Below are positions 57,560 through 64,000 of a stretch of DNA of 64,000 nucleotides, one piece after another (positions within the stretch are counted from its first letter, which is position 1; each line of letters begins with the position of its first letter). The position numbers and the translations under genes are program-made. Under the pieces are notes generated by a model that had not been told where the DNA came from, searched no databases, and saw only the letters and a list, made by a program, of their open reading frames with translations. The stretch spans positions 806,001 through 870,000 of the forward strand of contig NZ_CP116339.1 of NCBI RefSeq assembly GCF_028198165.1, in the 5' to 3' direction. The DNA is from Pseudoxanthomonas sp. JBR18 (lineage in GTDB: Bacteria > Pseudomonadota > Gammaproteobacteria > Xanthomonadales > Xanthomonadaceae).

Positions 57560-57641
57560 CCCCTTCGGCCGGCGCCCGTGCCGGCCGATCCGTATTTTCG
57601 TTCCGCCCGGCGATGCGCCGGGACGACCAAGACCGATTGCC

Positions 57642-60470
57642 ATGACCGAACCGCTCGCCTCCAGTTATGACCCCAAAGCCTTCGAAGCGCGCCTGTACGC
57701 GCAGTGGGAGGCCAGCGGCGCGTTCAAGCCCTCCGGCACCGGCACCCCCTACACCATCCTGCTGCCGCCGCCGAACGTCACCGGCACGCTGCACATGGGC
57801 CATGCCTTCCAGCAGACGCTGATGGACGCGCTGGTGCGCTACCACCGTATGCGCGGCTTCGACGCGCTGTGGCAGGTGGGCACCGACCATGCCGGCATCG
57901 CCACCGAGATGGTGGTCAGCCGCAACCTGGCCGCCGAAGGCCAGGGCGAAACCCGCGACTCGCTGGGCCGCGAGGGCTTCATCGCCAAGGTCTGGGAATG
58001 GAAGCAGCAGTCCGGCGACACCATCGAGCGCCAGATGCGGCGCCTGGGCACCTCGGCCGACTGGTCGCGCAGCACCTTCACCATGGACCCGCAGCCCTCG
58101 CAGGCGGTCAACGAGGCCTTCCTCCGCTGGTACGAACAGGGCCTGATCTACCGCGGCCAGCGCCTGGTCAACTGGGACCCGGTGCTGAAGACCGCGATCT
58201 CCGACCTGGAAGTGGAAAACGTCGAGGAAGACGGCTTTCTGTGGTCGATCCGCTATCCGCTGGCCGACGGCGCGACCTACGAGCATGTCGAAGTCGATGC
58301 CGACGGCACTGAAACCCTGCGCGAAGTGCGCGACTACCTGGTCGTGGCCACCACCCGCCCGGAGACCATGCTCGGCGATACCGCGGTGATGGTGCATCCG
58401 GAAGATCCGCGCTACGCCGGCCTGATCGGCAAGGCCGTCGCGCTGCCGCTGAGCGAGCGCACCATTCCGGTGATCGGCGATGACTACGTGGACCGAGCGT
58501 TCGGCACTGGCGTGGTCAAGGTGACCCCGGCGCACGACTTCAACGACTATCAGGTCGGCGTGCGCCACGACCTGCCGATGATCAATCTGTTCACGCCCAC
58601 CGCGACGATCAATGACAACGCGCCGCACAAATACCAGGGCCTGGACCGCTACGTCGCCCGCAAGGACGTGCTGGCCGACCTGGAAGCGCTGGAACTGCTG
58701 GTCGAAACCAAGCCGCACAAGCTGCAGGTGCCGCGTGGCGACCGCACCGGGCAGGTGATCGAGCCCTACCTGACCGACCAGTGGTTCGTGAAGATGGACG
58801 GCCTGGCCAAGCGCGGCCTGGAACGCTTCGAAAACGGCGACATCCAGTTCGTCCCGCCGAACTGGATCAACACCTATCGCCACTGGATGGAGAACATCCA
58901 GGACTGGTGCATCAGCCGCCAGCTGTGGTGGGGCCACCGCATCCCGGCCTGGTATGACGAAGCCGGCACCTGCTACGTGGGCCGCGACGAGGCCGCCGTG
59001 CGCAGCGCGCACGGCCTGGGCGATGAGGTGGTGTTGACCCAGGACAGCGACGTGCTGGAGACCTGGTTCTCCTCGCAACTGTGGCCGTTCTCCACGCTGG
59101 GCTGGCCGGACGAGGCGGCCATGGCCGAGCGCGGTTTCGACCGCTACCTGCCCAGCGACGTGCTGGTCACCGGCTTTGACATCATCTTCTTCTGGGTGGC
59201 GCGCATGGTCATGGCCACCGACAGCTTCACCGGGCAGGTGCCGTTCAAGGACGTCTACATCACCGGCCTGATCCGCGATGCGCAGGGCCAGAAGATGTCC
59301 AAGTCCAAGGGCAATGTGCTGGACCCGCTGGACATCATCGACGGCATCTCGCTGGACGACCTGCTGGCCAAGCGCACGCGCGGACTGATGCAGCCCAGGC
59401 TGGCCGAGAAGATCGAAAAGGCCACGCGCAAGGAATTCCCGGATGGCATCGCCGCCCACGGCGCCGATGCGTTGCGCTTCACCATCGCCGCGCTGGCCAC
59501 CCACGGCCGCGACATCAAGTTCGACCTGGGTCGTGCCGAGGGCTACAAGAATTTCTGCAACAAGCTGTGGAACGCCAGTCGCTTCGTGCTGATGAACACC
59601 GAGGGCGCGCAGTTCAGCGGCGCGCCCCAGCCTGCGACCGATGCCGAGAAGTGGATCCTCGCCGGCCTGGCGCGCGTATCGGCCGAGGCGGCCGAGCACT
59701 TCGCCGCCTACCGCTTCGACCTGCTGGCGCAGGCGCTGTACGAGTTCGCCTGGAACCAGTTCTGCGACTGGTTCGTCGAACTGGCCAAGCCGGCCTTGAA
59801 TGGCGCCGATCAAGCTGCCGCCGACAGCACCCGCCACACCCTGCTGTACGTGCTCGAGCAGCTGCTGCGCCTGCTGCATCCGCTGGCCCCGTTCGTGACC
59901 GAGGAACTGTGGCAGCAGGTCGCCCCGCGCGTGGGCGTGGCCGGCGAGAGCATCTCGCTGCAGGCCTACCCCACCGCAGAAAGCGTGGGCGCGGCCGGTT
60001 TCGCCACGGCCGAGGCCGATGTGGAATGGCTCAAGGCCATGGTCAGCGCCCTGCGCCGCGTGCGCAGCGAACTGGGCGTGTCGCCTGGCAAGAGCGTGCG
60101 CCTGCTTCTGCAGGCCGGCACCGAGCAGGATCGCGCGCGCGTGGCGCGCTTCGCCTCGCAGCTGCAGTTCCTGCTCAAGCTGGAGGCCATCGAATGGCTG
60201 GACGGCGCCGAAGCGCCTGCCTCGGCCGCCGCCGTGGTCGGCGAGCTGCGCCTGCTGGTGCCGCTGGAAGGCCTGGTCGATCTGGACGCCGAGCGCACCC
60301 GTCTGGACAAGGAGATCGCCAAGGTCGCCGGCGAACGCGAAAAGAGCGAGGCCAAGCTGGCCAAGTTCAGCGACAAGGTGCCCGCGGCGGTGGTCGAGCA
60401 GGAACGCGTGCGCCTGGCCGACTGGACCGGCCAGCTGACCGCCCTGCAGGAGCAGCGCGCCAAGCTGTAA
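57642..60470 (+). CDS. valS: Valyl-tRNA synthetase
   Basis: Class I synthetase of 942 residues charging tRNA-Val. Seen are [15 protein letters not shown] with the HMGH signature at 51-54, the editing domain beginning near 200 ([16 protein letters not shown]), KMSKS at 551-555, the anticodon-binding domain and the C-terminal coiled coil (about 880-940) that contacts the tRNA elbow. The start ATG 57642 has no strong binding site, but it matches the conserved N-terminus; the frame is open earlier, inside holC. Confidence 0.97.
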   Translation: MTEPLASSYDPKAFEARLYAQWEASGAFKPSGTGTPYTILLPPPNVTGTLHMGHAFQQTLMDALVRYHRMRGFDALWQVGTDHAGIATEMVVSRNLAAEGQGETRDSLGREGFIAKVWEWKQQSGDTIERQMRRLGTSADWSRSTFTMDPQPSQAVNEAFLRWYEQGLIYRGQRLVNWDPVLKTAISDLEVENVEEDGFLWSIRYPLADGATYEHVEVDADGTETLREVRDYLVVATTRPETMLGDTAVMVHPEDPRYAGLIGKAVALPLSERTIPVIGDDYVDRAFGTGVVKVTPAHDFNDYQVGVRHDLPMINLFTPTATINDNAPHKYQGLDRYVARKDVLADLEALELLVETKPHKLQVPRGDRTGQVIEPYLTDQWFVKMDGLAKRGLERFENGDIQFVPPNWINTYRHWMENIQDWCISRQLWWGHRIPAWYDEAGTCYVGRDEAAVRSAHGLGDEVVLTQDSDVLETWFSSQLWPFSTLGWPDEAAMAERGFDRYLPSDVLVTGFDIIFFWVARMVMATDSFTGQVPFKDVYITGLIRDAQGQKMSKSKGNVLDPLDIIDGISLDDLLAKRTRGLMQPRLAEKIEKATRKEFPDGIAAHGADALRFTIAALATHGRDIKFDLGRAEGYKNFCNKLWNASRFVLMNTEGAQFSGAPQPATDAEKWILAGLARVSAEAAEHFAAYRFDLLAQALYEFAWNQFCDWFVELAKPALNGADQAAADSTRHTLLYVLEQLLRLLHPLAPFVTEELWQQVAPRVGVAGESISLQAYPTAESVGAAGFATAEADVEWLKAMVSALRRVRSELGVSPGKSVRLLLQAGTEQDRARVARFASQLQFLLKLEAIEWLDGAEAPASAAAVVGELRLLVPLEGLVDLDAERTRLDKEIAKVAGEREKSEAKLAKFSDKVPAAVVEQERVRLADWTGQLTALQEQRAKL

Positions 60471-60593
60471 GCCCGCTGCCGACAGCGGCGCAAGTCATTG
60501 CCAATGGCTGCTGTGGGCACAATGGCTGCCCTGCTGTTGATGGGCAGTGGCTGCTGTGGGAGCAACTGTCTTCTCAAGTCTCGCAGCGGTCTG

Positions 60594-60673
60594 CCTGTAG
60601 AGCGGAGCTTGCTCCGCTGCTCTTCGTTCGGTTCGTGGGGAAGGCCGCAGCGGAGCAAGCTCCGCTCTACAGG
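60594..60673. repeat. 27-base perfect inverted repeat, REP-like
   Basis: 60594-60620 and 60647-60673 are exact inverted copies of 27 bases around a 26-base loop. Each arm is itself nearly palindromic (AGCGGAGC-TT-GCTCCGCT), so either a long hairpin or two short ones can form. It lies in the gap between convergent valS and rimI and resembles dispersed intergenic repeats of related genomes. Confidence 0.85.
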
Positions 60674-60740
60674 TGGGAGCCACTATAGCGGCGAAGGGGC
60701 TTTCCCGAGGAAGCCTCATCGCCGCTGTAGCGGCTCCCAC
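60673..60740. repeat. 22-base inverted repeat, second REP-like unit
   Basis: 60673-60694 and 60719-60740 are inverted copies with two mismatches in 22 bases, carrying GTGGGAGC, AGCGGC and complements, directly adjoining the preceding repeat. Together they form a composite palindromic element that could terminate both valS and rimI transcripts; neither has a T run typical of intrinsic terminators. Confidence 0.8.
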
Positions 60741-60762
60741 AGAACAGCCCGCACGTCCTGTC

Positions 60763-61266
60763 CTACAGCGGCGGCATCCGGTCGATCTCGCCGTCGACCA
60801 GCTCGATCGCCATCACGATGGCATCCTCGCGCCCGTTGTGGGCCGGGTAATAGCGCGGCCGTCGCCCGATCTCGTTGAAGCCTTCGCTGTGGTAGAGCGC
60901 GATGGCGGGCGGGTTGGACGGCCGCACTTCCAGGAAGACACGCTCGGCGCGACGTTCGCGCGCGCCCTGGACCAGCGCGCGCAACAGCTGCCGGCCCAGG
61001 CCACGCCCCTGCCGCTCGGGCGCCACGCAGACGTTGAGAATGTGCGCCTCGTCCGCGGCCAGGCTGATCACGCCATAGCCGATCGGCAGCCCGTGTTCGA
61101 CCAGTAGCCAGGCCGGATACCCGGCCAGCAGGCAGTCCCGAAAAATCCCGCGCGTCCACGGGAACGGATAGGCCCGGACCTCGATCGCCATGACCGCATC
61201 CAGGTCCGACTCACGCATCGCCCGCAGCGTGGCGGCCGGCGCCGGGCCGGACTGCAGCGCACTCAT
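60763..61266 (-). CDS. rimI: Ribosomal protein S18-alanine N-acetyltransferase (RimI)
   Basis: GNAT enzyme acetylating the N-terminal alanine of ribosomal protein S18. The 167-residue product has LRAMRESDLDAVMAIEVRAYPFPWT, the acetyl-CoA motif CVAPERQGRGLGRQLL, VFLEVRPSNPPAIALYHSEGFNEIGRRPRYYP and GREDAIVMAIEL, all typical of RimI. ATG 61266 overlaps the upstream stop as ATGA. E. coli rimI likewise overlaps the preceding holD gene. Confidence 0.95.
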   Translation of the reverse strand: MSALQSGPAPAATLRAMRESDLDAVMAIEVRAYPFPWTRGIFRDCLLAGYPAWLLVEHGLPIGYGVISLAADEAHILNVCVAPERQGRGLGRQLLRALVQGARERRAERVFLEVRPSNPPAIALYHSEGFNEIGRRPRYYPAHNGREDAIVMAIELVDGEIDRMPPL

Positions 61267-61709
61267 CCCCGAACCACGCCCTTGCGCAGCGCCCGCAGCT
61301 GCGGCCACAGCGCACGCTTGGCCGCCGCATTGCCGCGCAACTGCGCCGAGGCAGGCCAGGTGGCCATGATCTGGGCCGCCTCGGGCGCGTTCGGGTTCAG
61401 TCCGGAGGCACGCACCAGGGCGAAATGCAAGGCGTCATGCAATGGCGTCCCTGCCCTGCGGGCGGGGGCCACTGGCCGCCGGGGCGCGGCCGCAGGAGCC
61501 GGTTCGTCCAGCACAGGTGCGCTAAGACGCGACCTAGGCGGTGCGGCGGCCGGACGCTGGGACGCGGGTCGCGCGGCGGGACGCGGCGGTGCGGCATGCG
61601 GCGCAGCGTCGGCCACCGGCACGCTGCCGGGCACCCAGACGGTATGGCCCAAGGCCTGCAGCCAAGCGTGCTGCTCACCGGTCCACAGCGGGGCCGCGTC
61701 CAGGCTCAC
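61263..61709 (-). CDS. Candidate divergent DNA polymerase III psi subunit (HolD-like)
   Basis: GTG 61709 overlaps the pssA stop as GTGA and gives 148 residues. The N-terminus (AWLQALGHTVWVPGS, 15-29) resembles the chi-binding N-terminus of E. coli psi, which reads DWQLQQLGITQWSLRRP. The end (LRGNAAAKRALWPQLRAL, 124-141) resembles LRANPTARAALWQQI near the psi C-terminus. Between lies an Ala/Pro/Arg-rich stretch (32-88) and a short helical part. Position directly before rimI matches E. coli holD-rimI, and holC is 4 kb away. Names are inference; without the context it would be a hypothetical protein. Confidence 0.6.
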   Translation of the reverse strand: MSLDAAPLWTGEQHAWLQALGHTVWVPGSVPVADAAPHAAPPRPAARPASQRPAAAPPRSRLSAPVLDEPAPAAAPRRPVAPARRAGTPLHDALHFALVRASGLNPNAPEAAQIMATWPASAQLRGNAAAKRALWPQLRALRKGVVRG

Positions 61710-62482
61710 GGCGCGACACCCCGGCGCCCGCGCCGATTCAGCAGCCACATCACCGGACCTGACAGCGCGTAGAGCACCCCGATCGCGAGCAGGGTGCGCG
61801 GCAGATCGATGACCAGCACCGCGATCACCACCGGCACCAGCACCACCAGCAGGAACGGAATGCGATCGGCGCGCGCACCGCCCTGACCACTGCCCTTGAA
61901 GCTCCAGAAGCGCACTCGGCTGACCATCAGCAGGGCTGCCACGATGGTGATGGCCAGGGCCACGTAGCGCAGCTGGTCGCCACTGAGGCCCAGCTCGCCG
62001 TCGGCGAAGGCCCATACGAAGGACATCATCAGTCCCGCCGCCGCGGGGCTGGCCAGGCCGACAAACCAGCGCTTGTCCACCGTGGCGACCTGGGTATTGA
62101 AGCGCGCCAGGCGCAGCGCCGCGCAGGCTGCGTAGAGGAAGGCCACCGCCCAGCCAACCCGGCCCATCGTCGCCCCGTCCAGGGTCAGCGAGGACAGCGA
62201 CCAGTGGTACATGACCAGCGCCGGGGCCATGCCGAAGCTGACCAGGTCGGCCAGGGAGTCGTACTGCACTCCGAAATCGCTGCTGGTGCCGGTCAGGCGC
62301 GCCACGCGCCCGTCCACGCCATCCATCAGGCCGGCGATGAACACCGCGATGGCCGCATGCACGAATTCGGCATTGGCCGCCGAGATGATCGCGAAGAAGC
62401 CGGAGAACAGCCCGGCCGTGGTGAACAGGTTGGGCAGCAGATAAATGCCGCGCGCGCGTTTGCGCTGGGGAAGCTGGTCCAT
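61706..62482 (-). CDS. pssA: CDP-diacylglycerol--serine O-phosphatidyltransferase (PssA)
   Basis: Membrane enzyme making phosphatidylserine, precursor of phosphatidylethanolamine. The 258-residue product has the complete CDP-alcohol phosphatidyltransferase motif with Asp54, Asp57, Asp75 and Asp79 (DGVDGRVAR ... GVQYDSLAD) and about eight membrane segments. It is the type II (integral membrane) form, unlike the phospholipase-D-like PssA of E. coli. It shares GTGA with the HolD-like gene. Confidence 0.94.
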   Translation of the reverse strand: MDQLPQRKRARGIYLLPNLFTTAGLFSGFFAIISAANAEFVHAAIAVFIAGLMDGVDGRVARLTGTSSDFGVQYDSLADLVSFGMAPALVMYHWSLSSLTLDGATMGRVGWAVAFLYAACAALRLARFNTQVATVDKRWFVGLASPAAAGLMMSFVWAFADGELGLSGDQLRYVALAITIVAALLMVSRVRFWSFKGSGQGGARADRIPFLLVVLVPVVIAVLVIDLPRTLLAIGVLYALSGPVMWLLNRRGRRGVAP

Positions 62483-62599
62483 CCGTGCAGTTTAGCCTTG
62501 CCGTGGCCCTGGCGCGCCTGTCCGCCCTTTCGGCTTGCCTTGCGGGCATCCGGGTGCTGCAATCCCCGCCGTTGCGCCCATCTCACGCGGAGTTGCCCG

Positions 62600-63010
62600 A
62601 TGCGCCTGTCCACCTGCCTGATCCTGTCGGTCCTGCTGGCGTCTCCGCTGGCCCACGGCCAGAGCCTCTATCAGTGGAAAGACGCGCAGGGCGTCACCCA
62701 CTACTCCGACACCCCGCCGGCGGGACGCAACCTCGAGGGCAAGCAGATCAACCGCGCCGATGCCCTGGCCCGTGGCGAGGCGCCGGCAGGTGCAGAAGCC
62801 GCACCGGTCGAAAGCGCCCAGTGCGCCAGCGCCAAACTCAACCAGAAGATCCTGGCCAACAGCGCCCCGGTCCGGCAGATGGGCGCCGACGGCAAGCCCG
62901 GCGCAGTGCTGACCGACGAGCAGCGCGCCAGCCAGCGCTCCCTGGCCGACGCGGCGGTCAAGGCCTACTGCACACCGGCCACCGCCGCGACGGATCCGTC
63001 CGGCGGCTGA
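62600..63010 (+). CDS. DUF4124 domain-containing exported protein
   Basis: The 136-residue product has a signal peptide (about 1-20, ending AHG) followed by the DUF4124 pattern SLYQWKDAQGVTHYSDTPPAG, residues 22-42. A tail has two cysteines (VESAQCASAKLNQK; KAYCTP) that may form a disulfide. DUF4124 proteins are small envelope proteins of unknown function, frequent in xanthomonads. The next gene, broken, belongs to the same family. Confidence 0.85.
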   Translation: MRLSTCLILSVLLASPLAHGQSLYQWKDAQGVTHYSDTPPAGRNLEGKQINRADALARGEAPAGAEAAPVESAQCASAKLNQKILANSAPVRQMGADGKPGAVLTDEQRASQRSLADAAVKAYCTPATAATDPSGG

Positions 63011-63014
63011 TCCG

Positions 63015-63263
63015 ATGCGGATCGGCTGGGCGATCCTGGCCGGCCTGGTCCTCGGCGGCGGACTGGCGTGGTGGCTCGGCCGCACCCCGCCCGGCCAGAC
63101 GCCCGATGCGCAGACCCGTCAGGCGCAGCCCCCGACGCTGTACCGCTGACGCGACGAGACCGGCACGCTGCAGATCACCCAGACCCCGCCGCCAAAGGGC
63201 CGCCCGTACCAGCGTGTCCCGCTCGACGGCGCCGGTGGCGACCGGGTCACCCCGCTGCATTAG
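63015..63263 (+). pseudogene. DUF4124 gene interrupted by an in-frame TGA
   Basis: From ATG 63015 the frame codes an N-terminal membrane anchor ([19 protein letters not shown]), then TLYR and a TGA at 63147-63149, codon 45. The same frame continues as [20 protein letters not shown] and ends at TAG 63261-63263, 82 codons in all. In DUF4124 the stop falls exactly on the expected tryptophan (YRW-RD), so TGG to TGA is the simplest explanation. It could be a true pseudogene or a sequencing error. It starts four bases after the intact family member. Confidence 0.75.
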
Positions 63264-63355
63264 CGGACCTCGCCGCCACGATGCCGGCGCGCCGGTCCGG
63301 CGCCGGGGCGCGGCAACTGGCAAAATGCCCGCTTTCCGCAAGCGATGCCTCCACG

Positions 63356-64000
63356 ATGCGCCTGTCGCAGTTCCATCTCCGCACCACCAAGGAAACCCCC
63401 TCCGACGCCGAGCTGGTCAGCCACCAGCTGATGCTGCGCGCCGGCATGATCCGCAAGCTGGCCTCCGGCCTGTATACCTGGTCGCCACTGGGGCTGCGCG
63501 TGCTGCGCAAGGTCGAGGCCATCGTGCGCGAGGAGATGAACCGCGCCGGCGCGCTGGAAGTGATCCTGCCGACCATCCAGCCGCGCGAGCTGTGGGAGGA
63601 GACCGGCCGCTGGAAGAAGTTCGGCCCGCAACTGCTCAAGGTGACCGATCGCAAGGAGCAGGCGTTCTGCTACGCGCCGACCGCCGAGGAAGTCATCACC
63701 GACTTCGCCCGCAACGAGCTGTCCAGCTACAAGCAGCTGCCGGTGAACTTCTACCAGATCAACACCAAGTTCCGCGACGAGATCCGTCCGCGTTTCGGCG
63801 TGATGCGTGCGCGCGAGTTCCTGATGAAGGACGCCTACTCCTTCCACCTCAGCGACGAAGACCTGACGCGCGAGTACCGCAACATGCATGCGGCCTACAC
63901 CCGCATCTTCAGCCGGCTGGGACTGGAGTTCCGCGCGGTGCTGGCCGACAGCGGCGCCATCGGCGGCGATGCCTCGCAGGAATTCCACGTGCTGGCCGGC
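63356..64000 (+). CDS. proS: Prolyl-tRNA synthetase, 5' part
   Basis: Class II synthetase charging tRNA-Pro. From ATG 63356, 215 codons are visible before the window ends. The N-terminus [37 protein letters not shown] sequence, motif 1 region [10 protein letters not shown], and motif 2 [26 protein letters not shown] are as in bacterial-type ProRS. The start of the editing domain would lie beyond the visible part. Earlier plus-strand codons show no homology. Confidence 0.96.
   Translation, partial: MRLSQFHLRTTKETPSDAELVSHQLMLRAGMIRKLASGLYTWSPLGLRVLRKVEAIVREEMNRAGALEVILPTIQPRELWEETGRWKKFGPQLLKVTDRKEQAFCYAPTAEEVITDFARNELSSYKQLPVNFYQINTKFRDEIRPRFGVMRAREFLMKDAYSFHLSDEDLTREYRNMHAAYTRIFSRLGLEFRAVLADSGAIGGDASQEFHVLAG

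Noticed and set aside
61710..62549. Upstream extension of the HolD-like frame across pssA
   Set aside because: It is an alternative frame of pssA; the GTG at 61709 overlapping the pssA stop is the natural start.
63147..63149. In-frame TGA as a selenocysteine codon
   Set aside because: The family has tryptophan at this position and no selenoprotein context or SECIS-like hairpin was noticed.

Overview
The window reads as chromosome of a high-GC gammaproteobacterium of the Xanthomonadaceae (Xanthomonas / Stenotrophomonas / Pseudoxanthomonas-like). The evidence is the xps-type type II secretion order (E-F-G-H-I-J-K-L-M-N-D), an Ax21-like outer membrane protein, a RibB protein with a degenerate RibA-like half, and several gene pairs in enterobacterial order (rsmI/lpoA-yraN, xerD-dsbC, lptFG/pepA-holC-valS, rimI preceded by a psi-like gene). 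Most of it is housekeeping DNA, densely packed, with many 4-base ATGA or GTGA overlaps. I see no phage, transposase, CRISPR array, tRNA or rRNA. The genus is inference.

Layout: 1-7403 (minus) is the start of the division and cell wall cluster, mraZ-rsmH-ftsL-ftsI-murE-murF-mraY, with mraY cut by the window edge. Its promoter and a five-repeat MraZ box lie at 7443-7513. 7731-13431 holds an NRDE-family gene, the RNase P RNA gene, rsmI, the lpoA-like lipoprotein gene, yraN and a secreted S15-type hydrolase. 13671-21917 holds two riboflavin-related runs: an FMN riboswitch followed by ribE-ribBX-ribH-nusB-thiL, and glyA-nrdR-GNAT-ribD. A convergent Ax21-like gene separates them. 22126-26899 holds an RcnB-like gene, ettA, a DUF2501 gene, def and pncB.

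26923-39478 holds two glycosyltransferase-fold genes and the complete xps type II secretion cluster. Immediately upstream are a secreted subtilisin-like protease (39597-41525), a plausible cargo, and a 1405-residue trimeric autotransporter adhesin (41677-45894). A 411-base gap before the adhesin carries a strong CRP/Clp-like site. 46306-52618 holds purL (with a palindrome-rich in-frame insertion), a lipoprotein form of DsbC, a pair of repeats and xerD. 52749-64000 holds an RDD protein, lptG-lptF, pepA-holC-valS, large palindromic repeats, rimI, a divergent DNA polymerase III psi candidate, pssA, two DUF4124 genes (the second broken by an in-frame TGA) and the start of proS.

The points most worth a second look are the psi-like (HolD) gene, the MraZ box with a nearby consensus DnaA box, the purL insertion, the adhesin with its CRP/Clp site, the broken DUF4124 gene and the palindromic repeat families. 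I did not find a clearly new multi-gene system.
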